This document shows positions 1 to 7,283 of a DNA stretch of 11,301 nt, piece after piece. The position numbers and the translations under genes were made by a program. The notes beneath the pieces are model-generated. The model was not told the DNA's origin. It saw only the letters and a program-made list of their open reading frames with translations, and searched no databases. The stretch is from Hyphomicrobiales bacterium (lineage in GTDB: Bacteria > Pseudomonadota > Alphaproteobacteria > Rhizobiales > Beijerinckiaceae): contig JAQGKN010000154.1 in assembly GCA_028290085.1 (NCBI GenBank), positions 1 to 11,301 on the forward strand, in the 5' to 3' direction. Numbering within the stretch: position 1 is the stretch's first letter; the number at the start of each line of letters is the position of its first letter.

Positions 1-207
1 AAGCTCGCCATCTGGTTCGGCGATTTCCGCGTGGCGCACAAAGGCTTGCGCGACCAGACCTACGACGAGGCCAAGGTCTCCGCCTATATGCAGGGCGAGA
101 AGATCGACATGCGCGTCGATGTCGGCGTCGGCAAGGGCGAGTGGACGGTCTGGACGTGCGATCTCACCAAGGAATATATTGCGATCAACGGCGACTACCG
201 CAGCTGA
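1..207 (+). CDS. argJ: ArgJ C-terminal part: glutamate N-acetyltransferase / amino-acid N-acetyltransferase
   Basis: This is the last 68 codons of a gene that begins before the window and ends in TGA at 205-207. ArgJ transfers acetyl between N-acetylornithine and glutamate, closing the cyclic arginine pathway in the cytoplasm. The protein matures by autocatalytic cleavage into alpha and beta chains, and this piece is the end of the beta chain. Recognition rests on the family's conserved C-terminus: an IWFGDFRVA segment near the start, a run of small and acidic residues with VDVGVGKG, then [18 protein letters not shown] at the very end, which is almost invariant in ArgJ. The cleavage-site threonine lies upstream and cannot be seen. 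The only conceivable alternative is another ArgJ-fold protein, which the terminal motif argues against. No regulation can be judged from this end. Confidence 0.95.
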   Translation, partial: KLAIWFGDFRVAHKGLRDQTYDEAKVSAYMQGEKIDMRVDVGVGKGEWTVWTCDLTKEYIAINGDYRS

Positions 208-242
208 GTTTTTTGGCTTCGGTCGATCCTGTGACCTAAAGG

Positions 243-265
243 AGCGGCCCATTTTTCGGACCGCT
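243..265 (+). terminator. Weak hairpin after argJ, possible terminator
   Basis: An imperfect inverted repeat has AGCGG at 243-247 pairing with CCGCT at 261-265, extended by a CC/GG pair across one mismatch. The loop contains five T. It lies about 35 bp after the argJ stop. There is no clean T tract directly after the stem, only a T-rich stretch starting near 270, so termination is an inference and a non-functional hairpin is possible. The rest of the gap (208-320) is T-rich and AT-richer than the genes, and could hold the promoter of the following lipoprotein gene. I could not pick convincing -35 and -10 boxes. Confidence 0.3.
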
Positions 266-320
266 TCGATGCTCGTTCTTTTGCTTCCATAGCGTTTTCT
301 TTTTTGATTGCAGGTGTTCC

Positions 321-811
321 ATGCGCATTCCCATGCTGCTGATGTCCCTTCTCACGCTTTCTGCCTGCGGAACCATGGCTCCGCCCGATGTGGCCTTCGA
401 TGCGAAGGAGGCGGCCTTCATCAACACGCAGGGGAAGGCCACGCTTTTCTCTCGGCGCGCGGCGGCAAGGTGATGGCGGCGGCGGGTGAGACGGTGCGGC
501 TCGTGCCCGCCACGACTTATGCGCGCAAGCGCTTCGCGCTGCTGTTTCCATCCGGCAAATTCCGGGGCGCTTTCCTCTATCGCAACATGGAAGCGAATGA
601 GGATTACGCGGCGATGACACGCAGCACCAAGGCGGAATCCAATGGCCGCTTCATCTTCGAACATGTCGCGCCGGGCGATTATTTCGTGGCGACGCAGAAG
701 GCCTGGGTCGATGCGAAAACGCAGATGCAGGAAGGCGGCGCCTTCTACGAAACCGTGACGATCACCGGCAAGGAAAGTGAGCCGGTGGCCGTCATCGTCT
801 CGGGCAAATAG
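321..811 (+). pseudogene. Frameshifted small lipoprotein with carboxypeptidase-regulatory-like (beta-sandwich) domain
   Basis: The start at ATG 321 opens a frame with a lipoprotein signal, a hydrophobic MLLMSLLTL segment followed by the lipobox L-S-A-C (Cys at residue 16). An AGG 7 bp upstream could be the ribosome site. That frame runs to a stop at 471-473 after 50 codons. The adjacent +1 frame carries the rest of a credible protein to TAG at 809-811: GHAFLSARGGKV, then AGETVRLVPATTYA, then a closing FEHVAPGDYFVATQ. This pattern is typical of small carboxypeptidase-regulatory-like proteins in alphaproteobacteria, as I recall them. Adding one G to the four-G run at 431-434 joins the two halves as N-T-Q-G-E-G-H-A-F-L, giving a protein of about 163 residues. 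The role is unknown; the predicted location is anchored in the cell envelope. It is either a recent pseudogene or a sequencing error. A truncated cytoplasmic product from the internal ATG at 473 is possible but would lose the lipid anchor. Confidence 0.75.
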
Positions 812-3067
812 CTACAGAAAACTTTGCGGATCGACGTCGATCGCGGTGCGCACGCCGCCGCGATCGGGCGGCGCGGCCTTCAGCACGGCGCGCAGAAAAG
901 CCTGCATGTCGGCCGAGCGCGGCGCCTTGACGAGCAGCCGGAAGCGATGGCGCCCGCGCACCACCGCGATGGGCGCTTCGGCGGGGCCAAGCAGCATGAC
1001 CTCGTTGTCGCCGGGCATGGCGCCGACAGGTGTCATTTTCCATTTGTCGCTGGGCGGCAGGGAGTTTGCCGCACGCACCAGAGCGCGCGCATGATTTTCA
1101 GCCGAAGCACGATCATTTCCCGAGACCACGATGGCGGCGAGACGGCCGAAGGGCGGCAGCCCCGCGCGGCGGCGTTGCTCCGTCTCCTCGGCATAGAAGC
1201 GTTCGCTGTCGCCCGAGAGTAGCGCGCGCAGAACGGGATGCTCGGGCTGCCACGTCTGGATGAGGCCGCGTCCCGGCTTGTCTCCACGTCCCGCGCGACC
1301 CGTGACCTGTTGTAGCAGCTGGAACGTGCGTTCGGCCGCGCGCGGATCGCCGTTCGACAGGCCGACATCGGCGTCGATCACCCCGACCAAGGTCAGCAGT
1401 GGAAAGTTGTGGCCCTTGGCGACGAGTTGCGTGCCGATGACGATGTCGCAGGCACCGTTGGCGATCTCGTCGAGTTCACGCCGCATCCGCTCGGTGCCGC
1501 CGGGAAAGTCGGAGGAGAGGACGAGCGTACGCGCTTCCGGGAACAGGGCGGCGGCTTCCTCGGCGAGCCGTTCGACGCCTGGCCCGCAGGCGGTCAGCGA
1601 ATCCACGGCGTCGCATTCGGGACATTTATCGGGGCGCCGCTCGACATGGCCGCAATGATGGCACACGAGCGCCTTGCGGAATCGGTGTTCCACGAGCCAG
1701 GCCGTGCATTGCGGACATTGGAAACGATGGCCGCAGGCGTTGCATAAAGTCAGCGGCGCATAGCCGCGCCGGTTGAGGAAAAGCAGCGCCTGTTCGCCGC
1801 GTGCCACCGTCTGGCGCACCGTTTCGGCAAGGCGCGGCGCGATCCATTTGCCGAGCGGGGCTGCTGCGACGCGCAGATCGATGGCGTCGAGTTCCGGCAA
1901 GCGGCGGCCGCCGAAGCGCGCGCCGAGTTTCAGATGTTTGTAGCGGCCCTGCTCGGCATTGACGCGCGTCTCGATGGAGGGCGTCGCGGAAGCCAGTATG
2001 ACGGAGGCGGCTTCAAGCCGCCCACGCACGACCGACATGTCGCGGGCGTGATACGACACGCCATCGTCCTGCTTGTAGGCCGCTTCGTGTTCCTCATCGA
2101 CGACGATGAGGCCGATTTCCCTAAAGGGCAGGAACAAAGCCGAACGCGCGCCCGCCACCACGCGCACATCGCCCGAGGCGACGCCAGCCCAGATGCGGGC
2201 GCGTTTGCGCGAGGCAACGCCTGAATGCCATTCAGCCGGACGCGCGCCGAAGCGTGCCGCGAAACGGTCGAGAAATTGCGCGGTCAGCGCGATTTCCGGC
2301 ATCAGGATCAGCGCCTGACGCCCTGACTCGATGGCTGCGGCGACGGCCTCGAAATAGACCTCCGTCTTGCCCGATCCGGTGATGCCTTCGAGCAGGGTGA
2401 CCGAGAAATTGGCTGCCAAGACCGACGCGCGAAGGGCGTCCGCGGCTTCCCTTTGGTCTGGCTCGAGCGCTGTGATCGCGAATGCGGGGTCGGGTGCCAG
2501 GGCGACGGGCTCGGGCGGCAAGGCGATGGCCTCCAGCGTGCCCTCGTCGATCAGCGCGTCCACGACGCCCTGCGAGCAGCCGGCCAGCAAAGCGAGTGCG
2601 GACTTCGGCCGGGAGAAACCGTCTTCGGCCGCTGCGACGACGCGGGCTCGGGCAGGTGTCATGCGCTGGGGCAGTTTGGGCGCACCGGGTTCTCCGGCGA
2701 TGCGCACACCGATGCGAACGGGTTCGGGCCCGGCCGAATCCGGGGCGCGGATGCCCATGCGCAGCACCATGCCGCGCGGGGCCAGCGTCCAGGCGGCGAC
2801 CCAATCGACGAACCGCCGCAGGGGGGCGGCGAGGGCTGGCAGGTCGCGCTTCTCGATAATGGATTTGAGGTTCGAACCGCCCGCGTCGCGTGTCGCCCAG
2901 ACGACGCCTGTCGTCTCGCGCGTGCCGAGGGGCACATTGACGAAGTCGCCGGGCTTCAGAACGAGCCCGGCGGGAATCTTGTAGGAATAGGCGATATCGA
3001 CCGCGACGGGCACGAGGACGTCGGCGACCGATGCGCCGGTCGCCGGGGATTCGTGTGCGTCGGTCAT
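812..3067 (-). CDS. priA: PriA, replication restart primosomal helicase (primosomal protein N')
   Basis: A 751-residue DEAH-type 3'-to-5' DNA helicase that recognises stalled or repaired forks and reloads DnaB. Its length is close to the 732 residues of the E. coli protein. The N-terminal 3'-end-binding domain (about 14-100, VADVLVPVAVDIAYSY) is followed by a winged-helix region. Helicase lobe 1 has Walker A GITGSGKT (228-235), DEEH (324-327) and ATPSIET (361-367). Eight cysteines (442, 445, 451, 454, 469, 472, 482, 485) form the two-zinc insert. Lobe 2 includes GTQLVAKGHNF (545-555) and QQVTGRAGRG (586-595). All key residues are present. The ATG at 3067 places the conserved N-terminus about 14 residues in, but I see no clear ribosome site before it. 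It lies 52 bp behind the cytochrome gene, and its stop abuts the convergent lipoprotein gene. It may be cotranscribed with the cytochrome, or driven from a promoter I cannot identify. Confidence 0.97.
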   Translation of the reverse strand: MTDAHESPATGASVADVLVPVAVDIAYSYKIPAGLVLKPGDFVNVPLGTRETTGVVWATRDAGGSNLKSIIEKRDLPALAAPLRRFVDWVAAWTLAPRGMVLRMGIRAPDSAGPEPVRIGVRIAGEPGAPKLPQRMTPARARVVAAAEDGFSRPKSALALLAGCSQGVVDALIDEGTLEAIALPPEPVALAPDPAFAITALEPDQREAADALRASVLAANFSVTLLEGITGSGKTEVYFEAVAAAIESGRQALILMPEIALTAQFLDRFAARFGARPAEWHSGVASRKRARIWAGVASGDVRVVAGARSALFLPFREIGLIVVDEEHEAAYKQDDGVSYHARDMSVVRGRLEAASVILASATPSIETRVNAEQGRYKHLKLGARFGGRRLPELDAIDLRVAAAPLGKWIAPRLAETVRQTVARGEQALLFLNRRGYAPLTLCNACGHRFQCPQCTAWLVEHRFRKALVCHHCGHVERRPDKCPECDAVDSLTACGPGVERLAEEAAALFPEARTLVLSSDFPGGTERMRRELDEIANGACDIVIGTQLVAKGHNFPLLTLVGVIDADVGLSNGDPRAAERTFQLLQQVTGRAGRGDKPGRGLIQTWQPEHPVLRALLSGDSERFYAEETEQRRRAGLPPFGRLAAIVVSGNDRASAENHARALVRAANSLPPSDKWKMTPVGAMPGDNEVMLLGPAEAPIAVVRGRHRFRLLVKAPRSADMQAFLRAVLKAAPPDRGGVRTAIDVDPQSFL

Positions 3068-3119
3068 CCCGGCAGGACTAGCAGAATTTCGCTGGCGACG
3101 ACCAGAAAAACGCTCGCGC

Positions 3120-4436
3120 TCAGCGCATCCGCAGGACGAGCGGCTCCTGCGGATCGGTCGCCTTGCGCATCTTGGCGACGGCGTCCACGCTCACCGGCCC
3201 GGCGCGGGTGCCCCAGCTGGTGCGCATGAAGGCGACGCGATCGGCGATTTCGGCATCCCCGAGCCAGGTGCGAAAGTGCGGCATCCAGTCGGGCGCCGTT
3301 CCTGCTTGCACGCCGAGGCGCGGCACGCCGTTCAGCACCGCGCGAATGAGCGAAGCAGGATCGGGATCGAGCACGGCCGGGTTGCCCGCGAGTGGGGGCA
3401 GATCCGGCTTGCTGGCATCGGCCGAGCGTCCCTTGCCATCGACGCCATGGCAGGAGGCGCATTGGCGCATGTAGGAGGCTGAGCCGCGCTGGTCGAAATG
3501 GCCGGCCTTGAGTTCGCGCGCGGTGGTGTCGTCGGAAACCCAGGCGAGTTCGCGCGACGGAAAGGCCGGCGGCAGCGATTTCAGATATTTCGCGATGGCC
3601 GCGAGATCGTCGTCGCTCATGCGCGCGGTCGAATATTCGACGACTTCGCGCATGGTGCCGAAGGCTGTGCCGAAGCGGCTCTGGCCGTTTTTCAGGAAAG
3701 AGACGATATCCGCCTCGGTCCAGCGCCCGAGCCCGGTGTTGGCATCGCCGCGCAGGTTTGGCGCGGACCAATTGTCGAGATTGAAGCCGGTAAGCCAGGA
3801 GGCGCCGCTCTCGTCGCTGGCTTTTTCCTGGAACAGGACGCCGCGCGGTGTGTGGCAGGCGCCGCAATGTCCGGCCCCCTGCACCAGATAAGCGCCGCGA
3901 TTCCATTGCGCGTCGAGATTGGGTTTCGTCACATAGCGCGAGAGGTCGGCGGCCGCCCAGTTCCACGCGGCCAAAGGCCAGCGCGCGTTGAGCGGGAAGG
4001 GGATCTCGTTGGGCGTATTGGTCTGGCGGACCGGCTTCACCTCTTTCATGTAATAATCATAGAGGGCGCGCAGGTCCGCTTCGGACATTTTTGCATAGGA
4101 GGGATAGGGCATGGCGGGGTAGAGCCGCCGCCCATCCGCGCTGATGCCCAGCCGCATGGCGCGGTCGAAATCCTCGAAACTCCACTTGCCGATGCCGGTG
4201 TCTTTATCGGGCGTGATGTTGGTCGTGTAGATCGGGCCGAGCGGCGTCGTCATTTTCAGGCCGCCCGCATTGGGTGCGCCCTGGGGGAGGGAATGGCAGA
4301 CCACGCAATCGCCCGCGATGGCGACCGCTTCACCCTTTGAGGGCTGGCCTGTCGCGGTGCTCGTTTGCGCCAGAACGGAGCCGGGGGTCAGCGCGAACGC
4401 CAAGAGCGCCGCACCCCAGAATTTTACGCCTGCCAT
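3120..4436 (-). CDS. Triheme periplasmic cytochrome c (dehydrogenase cytochrome-subunit type)
   Basis: A 438-residue exported protein with three class I cytochrome c domains. Covalent haem sites CVVCH (44-48), CGACH (191-195) and CASCH (326-330) are each followed by a likely methionine ligand: M109 in YPAMPYP, M262 in FGTMRE, M385 in DWMPHF. The Sec signal is residues 1-23 (hydrophobic FWGAALLAFAL, cleavage after V-L-A). The layout and length match the cytochrome subunits of membrane-bound alcohol, gluconate or aldehyde dehydrogenases, which pass electrons to quinone or a terminal oxidase. That match is from family knowledge. No catalytic subunit lies in the window, and the C-terminus has no membrane helix. 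I chose ATG 4436 because GGGGGA sits 6 bp before it; a GTG at 4469 in the same frame would fall inside a hairpin and give a poor signal peptide. It follows the solute-binding gene by about 57 bp, so the two are probably cotranscribed. The electron donor is unknown. Confidence 0.9.
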   Translation of the reverse strand: MAGVKFWGAALLAFALTPGSVLAQTSTATGQPSKGEAVAIAGDCVVCHSLPQGAPNAGGLKMTTPLGPIYTTNITPDKDTGIGKWSFEDFDRAMRLGISADGRRLYPAMPYPSYAKMSEADLRALYDYYMKEVKPVRQTNTPNEIPFPLNARWPLAAWNWAAADLSRYVTKPNLDAQWNRGAYLVQGAGHCGACHTPRGVLFQEKASDESGASWLTGFNLDNWSAPNLRGDANTGLGRWTEADIVSFLKNGQSRFGTAFGTMREVVEYSTARMSDDDLAAIAKYLKSLPPAFPSRELAWVSDDTTARELKAGHFDQRGSASYMRQCASCHGVDGKGRSADASKPDLPPLAGNPAVLDPDPASLIRAVLNGVPRLGVQAGTAPDWMPHFRTWLGDAEIADRVAFMRTSWGTRAGPVSVDAVAKMRKATDPQEPLVLRMR

Positions 4437-4442
4437 TCGTCG

Positions 4443-4448
4443 TCCCCC
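4443..4448 (-). promoter_or_regulatory. Ribosome binding site deciding the cytochrome start
   Basis: GGGGGA read on the minus strand lies 6 bp before the ATG at 4436. No comparable purine-rich site precedes the alternative in-frame GTG at 4469. It begins 6 bp past the base of the intergenic hairpin, so folding of the messenger could affect access to it. Confidence 0.55.
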
Positions 4449-4454
4449 ATGCCC

Positions 4455-4490
4455 CCGCCCGCGTCTCACGCGGGCGGCCCGGCTTTGCCG
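4455..4490 (-). other. Two stacked hairpins between the binding-protein and cytochrome genes
   Basis: A perfect 9-bp GC stem pairs 4455-4463 with 4469-4477 (CGCCCGCG core, 5-base loop). A smaller CGGC/GCCG hairpin with a 3-base loop lies at 4480-4490, nearer the upstream gene. Read in the direction of transcription, the large stem is followed by G-rich sequence with no T tract. It is therefore not a classic intrinsic terminator. Such structures between cotranscribed genes often stabilise the upstream message or lower expression of the downstream gene, and that role is inferred here. Confidence 0.55.
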
Positions 4491-4493
4491 ATG

Positions 4494-5531
4494 TTATTTC
4501 ACGTCCAGAATGCTCTTCACGCGTTCTTTCTGCGCGGGCGTCACGTCTGCGACAACCGACAGAGTGCGCTTGCGCGTCGTCTCTGCATCCTGGAAATCGA
4601 TGTAGCGCTGTGTACGTTCCCCCTCGGCGATCACGTCCGCGTCGGTGAGTGCTTTCTTCACGGCGTCCTGCATGAAAGCGAGCCGTTCGGGCGCCATGCC
4701 GGGCGGCACGACGAGAATGCGGCCGAGATCCTCAATGTTGGCGCGGAAGTCGAAGAGCCAAGCCTGATCTGGCGTCAGTTTCGCCACTTCGAAGATCGTG
4801 GGCACATCTGGGAAGAACCGCGAGCGCTTTCGGGCCATGGCCGCGACAGCGCGATTTTGGCCTGATTTAACGTAATTGTTGGCCGACGTGTCGGACACGT
4901 AGATCGAGTCCATTTCTCCCCGGGTGACGGCGAGTGCGGCCTGATTCGAGCCGTTGTAACCCATGACGACCTTGCACTTCATCTGCAGGGCCTCGCAGGT
5001 GAATTGCGCGCCGTCGCCGAGCCCGTCCATTGGGCCGGTGGCCGACCACATGATTTCACGGCCCGCATTCATGGCGTCCTGCGGTGTCTGGATCTTGGCT
5101 TGCGGAGCGACGAGCCAAATCCAGGGGGAGGCGGCGACCGTTCCCAGATGGCCGAGTTTGCCGAGGTCGTAGCGCACGCCAACACCGTTCACGAGCTGCG
5201 CGAGCGCCGCCCCCGCACCATTGACGATCATCATGTGCAGGCCGTCGGGCGGGGTGATCGAAATCGTGTTGAGGGCGGAAAGGCCACCGGCGCCCGGCTG
5301 GTTCTCCACGATGATATTGGCGCCGAGGTGTTTTCCGATATGGGGCGCGACCATGCGCGCGTAGACATCGTAGCCGCCGCCGGCGCCGTAGCCGACGACG
5401 AGACGCACGGTCTTGCCCTTGAAATAGGCCTGTTCGGCCGCCGTCTTGTCAGGAGACTGCGCCTGCGCGGTGCCGCCAAGCAAGACCGTAACGAGAGCTG
5501 CGCCGGAAAGGCGTGCCCAGGATTTCAGCAT
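4494..5531 (-). CDS. Bug/TctC-family periplasmic solute-binding protein
   Basis: A 345-residue exported binding protein of the tripartite tricarboxylate transporter (Bug) family. The signal peptide is residues 1-24 (MLKSWARLSGAALVTVLLGG, cleavage after A-Q-A). The mature start shows the family hallmarks: YFKGKTVRLVVGYGAGGGYD at 37-56, replacing the commoner FPPGGxxD, then NQPGAGGLSA at 77-86, and further on a PPDG motif and the hinge-lobe segment with PDVPT at 241-245. Two cysteines (179 and 186) could form a disulphide. Bug proteins bind carboxylates or similar small acids; the ligand cannot be read from sequence. I chose ATG 5531 because GGGAGG lies 7 bp upstream; the longer frame from 5576 would bury the signal peptide. 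No TctA or TctB gene is in the window, so this is an orphan binding protein here. It leads a likely operon with the cytochrome c gene. Confidence 0.92.
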   Translation of the reverse strand: MLKSWARLSGAALVTVLLGGTAQAQSPDKTAAEQAYFKGKTVRLVVGYGAGGGYDVYARMVAPHIGKHLGANIIVENQPGAGGLSALNTISITPPDGLHMMIVNGAGAALAQLVNGVGVRYDLGKLGHLGTVAASPWIWLVAPQAKIQTPQDAMNAGREIMWSATGPMDGLGDGAQFTCEALQMKCKVVMGYNGSNQAALAVTRGEMDSIYVSDTSANNYVKSGQNRAVAAMARKRSRFFPDVPTIFEVAKLTPDQAWLFDFRANIEDLGRILVVPPGMAPERLAFMQDAVKKALTDADVIAEGERTQRYIDFQDAETTRKRTLSVVADVTPAQKERVKSILDVK

Positions 5532-5538
5532 GATTGTT

Positions 5539-5544
5539 CCTCCC
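5539..5544 (-). promoter_or_regulatory. Strong ribosome binding site of the binding-protein gene
   Basis: GGGAGG on the minus strand, 7 bp before ATG 5531. It is the best ribosome site in the window. It fixes the start so that the protein begins with a normal Sec signal peptide, and it suggests strong translation. Confidence 0.75.
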
Positions 5545-5564
5545 GTTCTTTTTTTATGCAGCCA

Positions 5565-5594
5565 CGATAGCGGCATTCCGCGCCGATGAACAAG
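5565..5594 (-). promoter_or_regulatory. Candidate sigma-70 promoter of the binding-protein/cytochrome operon
   Basis: On the minus strand, CTTGTTC (5588-5594) and CTATCG (5565-5570) resemble the alphaproteobacterial -35 and -10 boxes CTTGAC and CTATAT. The distance between TTGTTC and CTATCG is exactly 17 bp. Transcription would start near 5558, giving a leader of roughly 27 bases that carries the ribosome site. It lies in the 85-bp gap after hemD, so it would let this pair be expressed apart from the haem genes. I see no operator repeat beside it. Confidence 0.4.
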
Positions 5595-5616
5595 AGGGCG
5601 AAAAGGCGGGGCTGAC

Positions 5617-6312
5617 TTAGGGAAGGCAGGCGATCATGGCGTCGAGATCGGGTGCGCGCGCGACGGCGAGCCGGGTCGCTGTGGGACGGAGGCTTTCGGC
5701 GGCTGCATCCGAAATGGCGACCTGCAGCGGGCGGAGTGCTTCGTCGAGAAAGCCTGCGCGGCGGGCGAGCGCGAGATACAGCTCCGCGCTGCGCGGTGAA
5801 AAATGCAGGACGGCGTCAACTGTGCCCTGACGCAGAGCCTCTATCACGTCGAGCGGCAGGTTGCCGACCGCGCTCGCTTCATAGGTGATGCAAGGCGTGA
5901 CGTCGTGACCCGCAGCCGCGAGCCGAGATTCGATGTCGGGACGCCTGTCGAGGGCAGTAAGATAGAGAAAACGGGCAGCCGAGGGGGTCTGCGCGAGAAT
6001 GGCGGTGGCGAGATCCCGCGCGTCGCGGGCGACGATGCCGGGATGGTCGAAGCCCGCGCGCTTGGCCGCGACCGCCGTGCGCATACCAGCGACATGAATG
6101 GGCAGGCTGCGCAAATGCGTGATCGCGCCCTGGAGATCCAGAAACGCATGAGCGCTCGTGGCGATCAGCGCGTCGAAAGGTGCGTCCGGCACTGGGGTTC
6201 GCGTGGGGACGATCTCCAGCACGGGGCCGCGAAGCACCTCATGCCCAAGGCTCTCGAGCCGCGCCGCCGTCCGCTCTCCATCCGCCTCTGGCCGGGTGAG
6301 GAGAATTCGCAT
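5617..6312 (-). CDS. hemD: Uroporphyrinogen-III synthase
   Basis: A 231-residue cytoplasmic enzyme that closes hydroxymethylbilane into uroporphyrinogen III while inverting ring D. This is the branch point for haem, sirohaem, cobalamin and bacteriochlorophyll. The family is poorly conserved. Recognition rests on the start MRILLTRPEADGERTAARLE with its LGHEV segment, FDALIATSAHAF (46-57) in the first lobe, and the second-lobe YLTALDRRPDIESRLAAAG (117-135) with TYEA and VLHFSPRSAE (168-177). The length is normal to slightly short. The start codon lies only 3 bp after the hemC stop, the usual hemC-hemD arrangement, which supports both the identity and coupled translation. In many Hyphomicrobiales, as I recall, hemD is followed by a mitofilin-like gene. 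Here it is followed by the binding-protein gene on the same strand after 85 bp. Confidence 0.93.
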   Translation of the reverse strand: MRILLTRPEADGERTAARLESLGHEVLRGPVLEIVPTRTPVPDAPFDALIATSAHAFLDLQGAITHLRSLPIHVAGMRTAVAAKRAGFDHPGIVARDARDLATAILAQTPSAARFLYLTALDRRPDIESRLAAAGHDVTPCITYEASAVGNLPLDVIEALRQGTVDAVLHFSPRSAELYLALARRAGFLDEALRPLQVAISDAAAESLRPTATRLAVARAPDLDAMIACLP

Positions 6313-6315
6313 GGT

Positions 6316-7242
6316 TCAATGCGCCAATATGTCCGCAGGCGCGCGGGAGAGCAGGTCATTGCCCGCGCGGATGCCGATTCTCTCGGCATCTTCGACCGGG
6401 CCGCTCATCTTCACCTCATAGCTTTCCGATCCATCGCTGCGCAGGATGAGGCCGCGAAAGGACAGGGTGCCATCGCTCACGCGCGCGAGGCCCGCGATGG
6501 GCGTGCGGCAGGAGCCATCGAGCACGCGCAGGAAGGCGCGTTCGAGGTTGAGTGCGAAGCCGGTCGCGGGATCGAGCACGAAGCCGAGCTGAATGCGGGT
6601 CGCGTGGTCGTCGGTGCGCACTGTGATGCCGATGGCGCCCTGGCCAACTGCCGGCAGAAAGCTTTCCACATCGAGGATCTGCGTGGCGTGGTCGACGAGA
6701 CCGAGCCGCTTAAGCCCAGCGAGCGCGAGCAACGTCGCATCCACCTCGCCGCAGGCGAGTTTTCCGAGCCGCGTCTGAACATTGCCGCGCAACAGGCCAA
6801 CCCTCAGATCAGGGCGCATTTTCTTGACAAGGGCCTGACGGCGCAGCGAGGCCGTTCCCACCAGCGAGCCCGGCGCGAGCGTCTGGAGGCTCGAAGCACG
6901 CGGCGAAATAAAGACGTCGCGCACGTCCTCGCGTGGCAGGTAGCCCGCGACCTCGAGGCCCTCGGGGAGGAGTGTCGGCAGGTCCTTCGAGGAATGAACC
7001 GCGATATCGATGCTGCCGTCGAGCAGCGCGATATCGAGCTCTTTCGTGAACAGGCCCTTGCCGCCGGCCTCGGACAAAGGACGGTCCTGAATCATGTCGC
7101 CGGTCGTGCGGATGACGACGAGCTCGATCCTGCTTTCGGGCAGATCGTGGGCCGCCGCGAGGAGGCGGCGCGTCTCATAGGCTTGCGCCAAGGCCAGCGG
7201 ACTGCCGCGCGTCCCAATCTTCATCCACGGCAGACCCGGCAT
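6316..7242 (-). CDS. hemC: Hydroxymethylbilane synthase (porphobilinogen deaminase)
   Basis: A 308-residue cytoplasmic enzyme that joins four porphobilinogen molecules into hydroxymethylbilane. Visible family residues are [13 protein letters not shown] at 8-20 (substrate-binding Arg12), the catalytic aspartate in HSSKDLPT (Asp87), the paired arginines in ASLRRQA (134-135), LRGNVQTRL (151-159), and Cys245 in [11 protein letters not shown], the residue that carries the dipyrromethane cofactor. Everything needed for activity is present and the length is typical. I chose ATG 7242 because GAGG lies 5 bp upstream. The internal Met7 would still leave the core intact but lacks a good ribosome site. 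It is the first gene of hemC-hemD and is divergent from tsaD. Its product feeds directly into the HemD reaction encoded 3 bp downstream. Confidence 0.97.
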   Translation of the reverse strand: MPGLPWMKIGTRGSPLALAQAYETRRLLAAAHDLPESRIELVVIRTTGDMIQDRPLSEAGGKGLFTKELDIALLDGSIDIAVHSSKDLPTLLPEGLEVAGYLPREDVRDVFISPRASSLQTLAPGSLVGTASLRRQALVKKMRPDLRVGLLRGNVQTRLGKLACGEVDATLLALAGLKRLGLVDHATQILDVESFLPAVGQGAIGITVRTDDHATRIQLGFVLDPATGFALNLERAFLRVLDGSCRTPIAGLARVSDGTLSFRGLILRSDGSESYEVKMSGPVEDAERIGIRAGNDLLSRAPADILAH

Positions 7243-7255
7243 TCCATCCTCACAG

Positions 7256-7283
7256 TTGCATCCTGAATGGCGCGGACTATAGG
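7256..7283 (+). promoter_or_regulatory. Candidate promoter for tsaD
   Basis: TTGCAT (7256-7261) and TATAGG (7278-7283) are 16 bp apart. Initiation near 7290 would give a leader of about 42 bases to the ATG at 7332. The -10 box overlaps the palindrome CTATAG at 7277-7282, which can serve the opposite strand too. The match is moderate, and the placement in the divergent gap is the main support. Confidence 0.45.

Noticed and set aside
812..3067. CRISPR, tRNA, rRNA or mobile-element signals anywhere in the window
   Set aside because: Reading both strands, I saw no spaced direct repeats, no cloverleaf with TTC loop, no transposase motif and no terminal inverted repeats. The coordinates given are only the longest block checked.
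3111..3125. Short hairpin over the cytochrome stop codon followed by five T on the minus strand
   Set aside because: The stem has only 4 bp (CGCT/AGCG) and the T run does not follow at once, so I do not call a terminator, although the 52-bp gap before priA contains nothing else recognisable.
2453..3229. A 258-codon + strand frame opposite priA and the intergenic gap
   Set aside because: It covers the helicase N-terminal half and the start of priA in antisense. Glycine- and arginine-rich composition without motifs.
4437..4469. GTG at 4469 as the cytochrome start
   Set aside because: It falls inside the GC hairpin, adds an arginine-rich stretch before the signal peptide and lacks a ribosome site. 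ATG 4436 has one.
5803..7266. A 487-codon + strand open frame running opposite hemD and hemC
   Set aside because: It crosses the hemC-hemD boundary, has a basic, low-complexity composition typical of antisense frames in GC-rich DNA, and the minus-strand genes have all family residues.
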